Source: Chaunax sp. Z400 (lineage: Eukaryota; Chordata; Actinopteri; Lophiiformes; Chaunacidae). Taken from it: a stretch of 64,000 nt of DNA. The stretch spans positions 10,595,408 through 10,659,407 of the forward strand of contig CM075192.1 of NCBI GenBank assembly GCA_037577475.1, read 5' to 3'. A program made the position numbers and the translations under genes. The notes beneath the pieces were generated by a model that worked only from the letters and a program-made list of their open reading frames with translations, made no database searches and had not been told where the DNA came from. Positions within the stretch are counted from its first letter, which is position 1. Every line of letters starts with the position of its first letter. Of this stretch, positions 21,765-32,460 are shown in pieces.

Positions 21765-24700
21765 TATGTCTCTGTTGTGGACGCCGTTTATGGTCAACTA
21801 CTGAAAACAAGATTATGTGACAATTTGGCATATTAACCAAACGGGACTGAAATCGATACATCACCTTACAGATACAAACACATATTGGTAGCCGGACATT
21901 CCCTGTTGTTCTGTTGCAATATTCTACATATTGATACCGCGCAGTCGGCAAACTTCAACCTAACCAATTTGCTCTCAATGAAATCCCGATTAAATAATCT
22001 ACGACAACCAACAGACCTTAATTTACGCCCTCTAAATTGTTACCCTAACATTACAAGTAACTTACTAACTCTTATCACATCATTACGGCATTTTAACTGG
22101 GAAAGTAACATTCTTGTTTCGTGTTTTCACATTTTAAGAACGGTGATAGTTTCACTTTACATCATTTTAGCTAGCTTGTTAGCAAGTCGCGGACTGTTTT
22201 TACGCTAACTGGGTGGCTAGCTGCAGAGTCACGTTGGATATACACTCAATACTCTCGTCTAAACGTTAACATTAATTTACAAACACATACATTTTGTAGT
22301 GGTGTTATGTTCGAAGCAGACCACTCGACACAATATCCACCTTTCAAAAAACAAGCGTCACATAGAAATGTTTCGCTTTGTTATGGCTCGTTGTAAAATC
22401 GTTTCCTGCTACGCCCAGCTCTGGAACATTCTTCCCGCCCCCAGACTGGAAAGTACCAATCATATCAGGGACAAAATAAATTCAGCCTATAATATAATGT
22501 TACGAAAGAGAATAGGCGGTGACAGTAGATTGACACGATCTAAAACCAATTATCGTAGAAAAGTGAATGCGAAGGTTGAAATCGCCACACAGTGGCGCCA
22601 TCCTCTCTAGTGTCAACATCTCTAGGCAGTCAGTCTGATCCAAGTTTATAATTTATTATAATACATTCAGCCACGTATTTTGGCTTATACATGGTATAGG
22701 CCTTCACTGTAATTACCTGAGATTTGGTCTAATGTTGATCTACACCCATACAGAATCTCTGATTCAGTATTGTCCAGCAAAGCAGCACCATGTCTGGGTC
22801 AAATTCTAATGAAGGTCTATTATACTTATTTGCTTTCACTCAGACTTTCAATGAGTAAATCTGGACGACAACATCTGACTTTGCACATGAAATTAATATA
22901 CAGAATAAAACATTGCTTTCTTGTGTGTTATGGATATGAATATAATATTTTGTCCTGCTGCAGTTTGAAATAAATCTCCCTGCATGAAAAACAAGCCTTT
23001 TCTTAAACCATCTTAACAGTGAACCAAACTATTCCTCCAGCACTGATAACAGTGGGTATGAGTAGAAAAGAGAGGATCAAAGAAAGCACAGAGCTATTTT
23101 GGCAAAGGGGGGCTGAAACAAGCCCACAGTCCTACAGTGAAGATTTACATTCCTATGGTTGTTGATGGAGATAGAGGCCTGCAAACCTGTCTAGTCCTAT
23201 TCACACATTATCTGAAAGCCACGTGGGCCTATTTGTGGCACATATATCTTATATAATAAAAATAGAACATGTTATTTTCTGTTACTGACAGCCAGCTGTC
23301 CGTTTATATTATTATAATAGAGACAAAATTACCAATAAATATTTCACATTTGGTTTCATATAATTCCGCAATCTTGCCTTTGCATTGGACCATCGAATTG
23401 GTGTAAATGAATGTTCTAGGATGTTATCTGGTTTTAACAAGGATCATACACACCTGTTTCAAGGATCCAAACATTTTGCCTGTTGCAAATGTAAATTATA
23501 CCTACTGTATTAGTCAACATTATAATTGTGTGTGTTTACACTGACAGTATTTGCATTAGGCAAACATGTCAGACACAAACCATAGGATCCGGTTTGAAAA
23601 CTGGGATGATGACAAGTCTAACCATAACAAACACTGTCATACAATGGTCTTTTTTATCACACATGAAAAATGTTATTGTTTATGGAATATATATGATATT
23701 GCATTCTATAATCTCCTGAAAATTCTCACATACTTCTGAGATGTTATGACAAAATGCATGATATGAAATTTGGACATTTTTTACGGCTTGAATTAACTGT
23801 CTAAGACACACCAACACCCGTTTACATTCTACAACAGGAGATGTCAGAGTGTACTTTCATGTATGTTACAGGAATGTAAACATTTGCCATTACAAAGAAC
23901 CATAGTAAATCGTTATCATACAGGATACGTCAGTCTGGTTACATACAGAATATCAAAGTAGGATCAACTTTTCAACTTTTCAAAAAAATCTGAAAATCTG
24001 TCTCTCAGTATCGGCTGAGATATGACACTGTTGTAGAACTGAAACAACTCTTAGATTAATTGATTAGGATGACACTGAATGTAGAGAATGAGTCTTCTAC
24101 AGTTTAGATAATCATGCTAATTAGCTGAACTTATTTTGGTTTTGGATTCTTAGTGTGACAAAAAAACAATTTGAATATACTATATATATACCATCTCTGG
24201 GAGCTTGTGATGGCCATTTTATTCTCTACAACACAATCAATAGATCAATTGATAATGAAAAGAATTAGAATCAGCAGAATACTCAACACTAAAAGTCATA
24301 ACGATGATAAGTGACGATTACATTTATTCATAGTACAGTAGCCTGAATAATGTAACTTGAGTCTTTTATTATTATTATTATGATGATGATTATTATTATT
24401 GTTGAATAATACTAATAAGAACAATAATAACATCTTAAATAGGCCTACTTATGTAGTAGTGCATCAGTAATAAGACACAGGGATCATTCTGCCATTTAAT
24501 TGTGGTTTAATCTGCCAAGGAGGCTTTTTTTTTCATGACTGTTTGTTTGTCAGGAGGATTACACAATAACTACTGAATGGACTTCCATGAAACTTGGAGG
24601 AAGGATGGGTCTTGGACCAAAATAGACTCCATTTGATTTGGTGTGGATCCGGATAAAGGGGCAGCTCCAGGATTCTTCTTTAACATTGAGCGTTAGGGTG

Positions 24701-25172
24701 TTTTTAGATATTGTTTTTAATTTCTCAGGGAACAATGCATGGATCTTGATGAAAAAAATAAAGCATACTTATAATTATTATTTATTTATGTATTTGAATT
24801 GAAGAAGACTGGGCTGAAGTTTGCGCTCTACTGAGTGCCATTCTAGTTACAACTTTAACTTAATGGTTCTAATTAACAATTTTTATTGTATCAATTAATC
24901 TGCCTATTATTTTCTCAACTAATAATCAATTAATTTAAAGATAGAACCAGGTGTAGTTTTACCTTGACAAATAAATGAAATGATCAAATGTTTATGAGAG
25001 TAGATTTGATTTTCTGTTGTTAAACTAACAGACTAATCTTTTCAGCTCTCTTTGATTTTGTTACATTTTGTTGCAAAGACTTTCATTCTGTGCGAACAAC
25101 TTTGACTTGCACTTGTGTGTATTCTGAAATTAAAACACTAATAGCTATGTTGATGTATTAATCACAATCGAA
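21765..25172. other. shared upstream region between tbcb and six5
   Basis: About 3.4 kb separate the divergent starts of tbcb and six5. It is AT-rich, with an ATT/ATG-type simple repeat near 24367-24435 and a family D repeat (24505-24848). I see no gene, and nothing resembling DMPK, which neighbours SIX5 in human. Confidence 0.5.
24505..24848 (+). repeat. dispersed repeat, family D, nearly full copy
   Basis: It starts near TCTGCCAAGGAGGC and ends GCGCTCTACTGAGTGCCATT with CTAGTT. Internal phrases are ACTGAATGGACTTCCATGAA, ACTTGGAGGAAGGATGG and GTGGATCCGGATAAAGGGGC. Both ends are visible, so this copy gives the element length, about 340 bp. Confidence 0.6.
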
Positions 25173-25240
25173 CACGTGACGTTGGCCTAAACACGACTTT
25201 CAACAAAAGCGGTATATTAGTTTGTAGAAGGGGCGTGGCC
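25173..25240 (+). promoter_or_regulatory. six5 proximal promoter motifs
   Basis: A perfect E-box CACGTG followed by ACG (25173-25181) and a GC/KLF box GGGGCGTGGCC (25230-25240) lie 120-185 bp upstream of the chosen start. The following 100 bp is purine-rich, as in a TATA-less 5' UTR. Binding is inference. Confidence 0.35.
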
Positions 25241-25356
25241 GCTGCTGGTTTCCAGTCACATTCATGGTCTGGTCGACTGGCGGAGAGTGGGAGAGAGCTG
25301 CAGAGGGAGGGAGAGCGAGGAGGAGGAACTACTGGAGGAAAAAAGTTAAAGTAAAA

Positions 25357-28300
25357 ATGGCTTCCTTGTCGCTGGAATCCACCGAACAGTCTGAGAACAG
25401 CGCAGAAGAGCCAACACCAACGGAGTTCAAAGAAGAGAACGATCCGGTCCAAGTTTCGGAACAATTACTCCAAAGTTTCCAAAAGTCGGCTCTGGGTTTT
25501 TCCACTGACCAAGTATCATGTCTCTGCGAGGCCCTCCTGCAGGCGGGCAATGTGGATCGCCTGTGGAGGTTTCTATCCACCATACCTCCTTCGTCCGAGC
25601 TGCTACGTGGCAACGAGACCCTGCTGAAGGCCCAGGCACTGGTGGCTTTCCACCGTGAGGAATTCAAGGAGCTGTACGCCATCCTGGAGAGCTACGCGTT
25701 CCACCCATCTAATCACGGGTTCCTGCAGGACCTGTATCTGAAAGCCCGCTACAAGGAGGCGGAGAGGTCCCGGGGCCGCAGCCTGGGGGCAGTGGACAAG
25801 TACCGGCTCAGGAAGAAGTTCCCCCTGCCAAAGACGATCTGGGACGGAGAGGAGACCGTCTACTGTTTCAAAGAGAAGTCACGAAATGCCCTGAAAGAGT
25901 GCTACAAGAGCAACAGGTACCCCACTCCGGACGAGAAGAAAAACCTGGCCAAAGTCACCGGGCTGTCCCTCACACAGGTCAGCAACTGGTTCAAGAACCG
26001 CAGGCAGAGGGACAGGACCCCGTCCGGGACCCACAGCAAAAGGCAAGATCCACAACACTGCAAACAACATGCACCGTGTCTATGTAGTCTTTATGGAGCG
26101 AGCCTGAAGTCATTATCTAGGCGCTATCTCTCCCTAACATTCCTTTGTCTATTTGAAAACGGCTGTTTCGTAAACGGTGTTTTTTATGACACCAACCATC
26201 ACTCAGGACAGGGACTGAGAGGACTAGACCAAACCTTAATGGTAAACAAAGACATAAAAGCATTCACAGGGAAACATAGAGCGCACACTGCACTGCAAAA
26301 CAAATAAACAGCATCAGCCTAGGAAGATGGACAGAGGGGCTGATTTTTGACAGCAGTAAAGCCACACAGGTCTGAGACCAGGAGCATGTTGCTTTGTTAT
26401 GAAATGTGAGATCCAGGGCGCCCACCATGGCTCAAGTTTCCAGAAACCCTGTATTGCTGCCTAGGGCCTGCAGGGTGACGAGGGTAGAGTGAAGGCTTCA
26501 ACCAGCTCAGGCGGAGGAGGTAAACAGAAAAAAAAAAAGAAAAAAAAACTCTGACATTGATCATATCCAGCCTAAAATCTCTGAGTTTTACAGCCACAGC
26601 CAGATTGATCTTTTCAGTCTTGGGGGTCTGTGGTGGTCAGTCAATCTGTGACCAGGCTTCTTTACTTTGTGGCACACATTAACCAGTGTACAGGCACTAA
26701 ATGTGTCTGTAGGAATCTGACCCAGTGTCTTAGAGAGTTTTATACCTGCGCACTGCAGAATTTCTGCAAAGTTTTGCAGATTGGAATGTCAAAATGACCA
26801 CAAAAGGACGAAAAGAATTAATAATGATAACAATAATAATAACAAATGAGTCATTTCTTTGCCAGCATATCATAAGTTGATTCCTGAAAAATCTATTCAA
26901 CACACAAGGTGGGCAAACCATAAGAAAAACAATTTTTTTATTTTATTTCTACACTTTATTTTATACAGTTGCACTAAACAGATGATATTCAAAGAATTTC
27001 ATACGTTTTTGAAGTCAATTGCTGTCTTCTAAGGTGGTACAGTGGCTTCAGATCTGGGGCCTTTCTGTGAGGAGTTTCCATGTTCTCCCTGTGTCCACAT
27101 CATGGGTTCCCTCCAGGTTTCTCTGGCCTCCTTCCACAGTCCAAAAACATGCAGCATAGGTGAATCGAGTGCTTATAGAAAGTGGATGGAAGTGGTTCAA
27201 ATCCACCAGAGGACCAGGGACTGTTCTGTTTGCATGTTCTCCCCGTGTCTGTGTGGGTTCCCCCCCAGGTTCACCGGCTTCCTCCCCCAGTCCAAAAACA
27301 TGCTATATAGGTGAATTGGTGACTCTAAATTGAGTGTAAATGTTGTTTTTTTTGTCTTTCTCTGTATTGGCCCAGTGATGAACTGGTGACTTGTTCAGGG
27401 TGTTCCCCACCTCTCGCCCAAAGTCAGCTGCGATAGGCTCCAGCCCCCCTCTGAGACCCCTGTGAAATGTTGTATTTATCATAGTATCATATATCATTAG
27501 CAAGATTGGAGTCACGGAAGAAACAAACAAAGGAACAAACAAACCAAGAGGATTTTGTGTGTCTGAGGATCTCTCAGCCTGTGTATGATGATGTTAAATG
27601 CCCTACTGAGGTGTGTTGTTGTGAAAAAAAATCATGTGAATAAGGGTTACAAAGAAATATCAGATAAATAACTGTTTTGGAGCCAGAAGTGAGAGCTGCA
27701 AGACATTTCAATGTATGTACTTTTCACACATACAGCATTTCCTGAGCAGGTAAAAAGCATGAAGTGAGGAGATCTTACCAAATGTGCTATGTAGGAATAA
27801 TTTATTACCGATTTCAAAAGTAGTGCATGAAGAGAAGACCTAGAAACAGATATATCATTAGAGTACTGGAAATCAGTATGTACTGAGACTCACACTGGAC
27901 CTACTGTATAAATGACTAATGCATTACTAATACTTACAGTATTTTACCCTTGTTAAATTAAACCTAAACCTCACAATATGGTTGGTTAGGTGATGAAACA
28001 CAAACATGCTAACAGGATTTACATTCACACAAAAGATGGCTTTACATCTGAAAGGTTGTTCTTTGGGACTTTTTTCATTCTTTGGTTGACAAGACATCTA
28101 TTTATGTGTTTTTGTTTATGTATGTTTACATACATGGACAGTGCAATGTGTGCATGTGCGATAGTCACATCGGAGGAGTTTCAATGTCAAATAAGGCAAA
28201 TTAACTCAAACATCTCATGCTATGACTTTTTGGTGTTTGATTCAAAAGGAAAACTCTTGGTTTGCCTCTTTGATTTAATGCACTTATTGATAACTTAGTT

Positions 28301-31300
28301 TGTTTTTGCAGCATTGGTATTTGGTGACTTATATGACATTGCTACTTGTGATTTGCTTTATTGTTTTGTTTGGTTTGATTATTTTTCTGATTATTATTTG
28401 TCAGACGTGACTCTGACTGGCAGACCTCTTCATTTAAAACCTGCTACAAAAACTTTTTAGAACGATTCAGACCCTTAGAATAGAGCTGTCCACACATCTG
28501 TTGAAAATTGCTATAATTTTTTAAGCTATTTTTTTTTAAAAACATTTTCCCTTTAATCATATAGGACAGCTGAAGATTGAGACAGGAAATGGGGGTTGAG
28601 AGAGTGATGGGGAGACATGCGGCAAAGGACTGTGGGCGGGAATTGAGCCCTCGGGCACCGCGGCAGGACTGTGGCCTCTGTATGTGGGGTGCTCTATACC
28701 CACTGTGCTATCTATGACCCAAAATTCCTATATTTTTTCATATCGCAATACATATCTCAGAAAAGAATTGGAATGGAATTTTTTTTCCCATTATCATGCT
28801 GCCCTACTTTCTCTCAACAATATAAATTAAATCTCTTACAAATTCTACTTCCAGTCAAAGTTTGGTGCTGTAACTGCAAATTAAATAAATTCTACAAACA
28901 AAAACAAAAGCCACTTTCAGACAGGCATTGTGCAACAGCGCCGAAACGAGTTCCCTTCTCTCTGAACCCTTTGGTGTGTTCAAACTGGACCAGACAAGGC
29001 GTCACAACGCCACCTCAGTGTGTGCGTTCTCAGTGTATGCCGGCGTTCTTAACAACAACACCATCATCCAAGATGAAGCATGATGAAGATATTCTGTTGC
29101 ATTTTCAGTCTAATGGAGTTTGGAGCTGTCATCCAGTCTGCAGATGCTATTTATTGTTCATTTAGCAGGTGTTTAATTCTATAGGTTAATGACATGCAGT
29201 TCTAAAAAAAATTCAAACTCTCTCCAACAAAGCATAACCCCTTTTAGATTTGAGAGTATATAAGATTAAACACAAGTCAAACAAACGATGAGATTCATCA
29301 AGTTCTTTGCCTATGTGTGCATCGTTGACCTCAAAACATTTGTGTCATAGAGCTTTGCAAAACATAGACTTACAATAAAACCACTTCATCAGCAAATGTC
29401 AGGACTAAAGCGCTTAAGTGTTCAAGAGATCTGATTAGTGGCCACACGTTTCTCTTTTATGTGACCCCTTTATTTTCCCTCTGTTCCAGTGAGTCTGATG
29501 GGAACCACAGCACTGAGGACGAAGCGAGCCCCATGGATGACACCCCTGACAAGCCAGAGGAGGCTGCTGGCTCCACAGCATCCATCATCTCTCTGTCTGC
29601 TGTCCCCTGTAGCAACGGAGGCCAGCTCATCCTCAACGGGTCTGGTGGTTTCCTCACAGCCTCTCAGTCATTACTTCTTAATGGAAATCCCCTCATCTCC
29701 AGTACTGGTGCTGGTGTCATAATTAATGGGCTAAACTTGGGCGATTGCCAAACAGTCACTCTGAGTCCTGTTACAGCCAACCCTCCTCTGATACTGAACG
29801 GGGCTCAGGTAATAACCAAACCTAGTATCGGTATGCAGCCGCGGCAAGAAGTTTCTGTGCCAGAACCTGAGGTTTCTTCCATGGAGGCGAAGCCAGGCAT
29901 CCTTCCAGCGGTCGTTCTTAGCACTAACACGACACCGGTGTCAAACCCTCCATCCATCATCTCCAATCCTCTGCAAACCAAGACAAACAGTGACAATGCA
30001 ATGGATTTCATCAGTGTCCCTGATACAGAAGGCAGCAGCCAGACAGTATCTTCTTCTTCGTCGTCTTTGTCCCCCTCCTCACCAACTCTGACTTGCCCAA
30101 ACAGTATCCCTTCACTAGTCTTAACACAAAACACCCGACACCAGGAGTCCCTCACCCTCTCAGCTTCTATGTCGTCTGCAGGCATGGTATTCTCTACCTC
30201 TGCCGTGCCTCTCTCCTGTCAGCAAGGGGAGTATGTTGTGTTTGCCACTGCTGGCTCCCAGTTGAACCCATGTAGCTCTGTGGTTTCCTCCAGCAACTCC
30301 ACACCTCAAGTTTTCTCTCTGCCCCAGGTTGTGCCTTCCATCCAGGGTATACCAGTATCCCAGCTGGTCCAGCATTCATCAGGAGCCCAGGTGTCCCAGT
30401 GCCCTCAATTGGTCCCAGTGGCCCCCCTTACCTCGCCAGGTCCTCAGTTCCAAAGCCAGACATTGAACACAGGCAACAGACTGGTGCATCAGCAGCAGGA
30501 TGGTTCAACAAGTCTGCCTGAAGGTGCCACAACCATAGTGTCTTTCTCACAGCTGCACAACAGTCAGCTCCCACAGCAAACGGCACACCAACGGGGCGAC
30601 CAAGCAACAGACACACTCAGCAAAATTCACGTCCCACAGGTTATTTCCATCTCATCCCCAACACAAGTAGTCCCAGGCCCCCAAGCCAAAGGCACCCCAC
30701 CAGCACACTTAGTCCCCCTCTCCATGCCTCAGCTGGTCCCAGTGTCCCCCATCCAAACTTCGTCCACCATCTCTTTCCCACAAGTTGTACCTGCCAGTCC
30801 GTCTCTCTCCATCCCCTCCACCGGAGTGCCTTTACAGATCCTGACTTCAGCTCCTGCAGCTGCAGGGGTCGCACAGGGTCCTCTCAGGATAAACCAGCTG
30901 AGGCCCATTCAGAGTGTGGGTCCCCCAACCAGCATGGCCCCAGGGGTGCAGCTCCTCAACTCTGGTATCATTCAGCTACCCTCTGCTCCTCCAGGTACTG
31001 TGAATTCATGAGATGTTTGCAAATTTAGCAAATGGCTAGAGAACAATTCTGATAATTAATCAAGCATTTTAACAATCTTTCAATCAAAGCTTCCTAAAAT
31101 TCACTTTATTGTTTGATGGGCTTTTTTTTCTGACATCATATAGACTAATGAATTCATTGTGACAATAGTCAGCCGAATATTCAACAAAGTGAATAATAGT
31201 TATGTATTAACATTTATTTATTTGGAAAGGAACAAGATTTTTAATCTTTTATATGGCAACAGTTTAAAATCCATATTTTTTAGAACCACTTAACAAGTAT

Positions 31301-32460
31301 TCATTATAATTTAATTGGTCACTTAAAGTTAAACATATCCCATGTTCTGGTTTTGTCTTAACATCAATCCAAAATCTACACATTTTAAAGTTTTTTGGCA
31401 CATTTACCAAAGAAAAGCAAGAAAATCCTTAAACTGATAACTTAGAATCACAGAATATTGATAAATGAGTGACAATAAATCAATTATAAAAACTGTTCAT
31501 TAACGTCCTGTCAATTGATGAACAACTAATTGTTTAGCTTTAAGATAATTTTTATGAATGTCAGTTAAGTTTATCAATAAAGCAGGCTATTTAATGAATT
31601 ATATATAGCAAACACAAATATACAGAATATTATATTAATATTTCCTGATTGACAGATTTGTTTTTGCAGCAAATGTCACCATAATTATTTTTCTGTAAAT
31701 GAATTTGCTGCCTCCAGATGAGTTCCTGGAGCTGATGCGACATCTCATACTGGTGCACCTCTTGTTTGACTGTTGTCATTTTGCCTCCACCATAGGTAAC
31801 CTTCTCCTGGGTGGAGGTCCTTACCTGAGTGTCCAGCAAGGCAAGCTGATTCTGACCATCCCAGCAGGAATTCAACTGGCCAGCTTGCCCCTGAAACCAG
31901 TCCCAGAGGCTTCACACATCTCTCTTAATGGGTTGACTCCCATCCTCACCCCCTCCAACCTTCCTGTAGCCTCCCAGCCTGCCACCACCTCAGACCCAAC
32001 CCCCACCGGCCTCACGTCTCCCCTGAACTTCATCAGCTCGTCTCCACCATACTGTGCTCCCGAGACTGGGACACCCGCCATCCCCTCCCCTCATATGCTG
32101 GACCATTCAGTTGCCCCCACAACTCCAAACGCTCTTACTCCAGAAAGCATGCTTACCCTCAGTCCCATGTACAGTGGAGTGATGCCCCACACCCAGTTGC
32201 CACAGCCAACCTGGAGCCCCGTGCCCCTCTCCACTTCAGCTAGTCTAACTTTGTTTGATGTCCGTGGTAAAGGGGACCTGCCTGTAGACCCCGCTTTGTT
32301 GGGCCTACCTGGAGGAGAGTCGCTGCTCCTGGGAAGCCCCTCGCCAGAGCAGGATGTGGAAGCCAACTCTGCAATGGGGAATCCAGAGGAGATGGATGGG
32401 GAGTCCAAGATTCTCACTCAGCTCCAGTCTGTCCCGGTGGATGATGAGCTGGGCTTGTAG
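25357..32460 (+). CDS. six5: SIX5 homeobox transcription factor
   Basis: Nuclear transcription factor of the SIX4/5 class. Three coding exons: 25357-26042, 29490-30994 and 31796-32460; about 951 residues against 739 in human. Exon 1 holds the whole SIX domain (residues about 48-160: STDQVSCLCEALLQAGN, VAFHREEFKELYAIL, LGAVDKYRLRKKFPLP) and homeodomain (about 160-220, ending VSNWFKNRRQRDR). Exon 2 begins SESDGN, typical of SIX4/SIX5, and is a Ser/Pro/Gln-rich activation region with repeated PQ(V/L)VP motifs. Exon 3 has SVQQGKLILTIP and ends KILTQLQSVPVDDELGL, matching the SIX5 C-terminus (TQLQSVPVEE). Start: MASLSLES has a strong Kozak context (AAAATGG); an in-frame ATG at 25264 would add 31 basic residues and looks like 5' UTR. 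Intron 1 has a GC donor (AAAAG then GCAAGA at 26043). Without splicing, exon 1 stays open to 26307. Confidence 0.95.
27025..27480 (+). repeat. dispersed repeat, family E, two overlapping partial copies
   Basis: The phrases CATGTTCTCCC, GTCCAAAAACATGC and TATAGGTGAAT/ATAGGTGAATC occur twice (about 27079-27165 and 27233-27315). The second copy continues through GGGTGTTCCCCACCTCTCGC and GCGATAGGCTCCAGCCCCCC. This is a very common teleost repeat; the tandem arrangement suggests a partial duplication or nested insertion. It lies in six5 intron 1. Confidence 0.65.
28530..28718 (-). mobile_element. tRNA-derived SINE, degenerate
   Basis: Read on the minus strand, it starts ATAGCACAGTGGGTATAGAGC (A-box-like) and has a decayed B-box GGGCTCAATTCC. 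Next come TTTGCCGCATGTCTCCCC and CATTTCCTGTCTC, and it ends ATTAAAGGGAAAATG with an A-rich tail. This order matches the widespread fish SINE whose intact copies read GGTTCGAATCC at the B-box. It lies in six5 intron 1. Confidence 0.65.
28912..29053. repeat. dispersed repeat, family B (copy 2)
   Basis: Partner of 6957-7095: CAGACAGGCATTGTGCAACA through GTGTATGCCGGCGTTCTT, in the same orientation. Flanks of the two copies differ, so the shared block defines element limits of roughly 130-140 bp. Confidence 0.65.

Noticed and set aside
21764..21797. Alternative upstream start of tbcb (MTINGVHNRDI)
   Set aside because: Human TBCB begins about where MDGEVTV does; the upstream codons are not conserved in character, though they cannot be excluded.
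25264..25356. Upstream in-frame ATG of six5 adding a basic 31-residue leader
   Set aside because: MASLSLES has the better Kozak context and the leader is purine-rich low-complexity sequence typical of 5' UTR.
26043..26307. Extension of six5 exon 1 to a stop at 26307
   Set aside because: Homology jumps from HSK to SESDGN in exon 2 and the extension resembles nothing; treated as intron, with retention left open.
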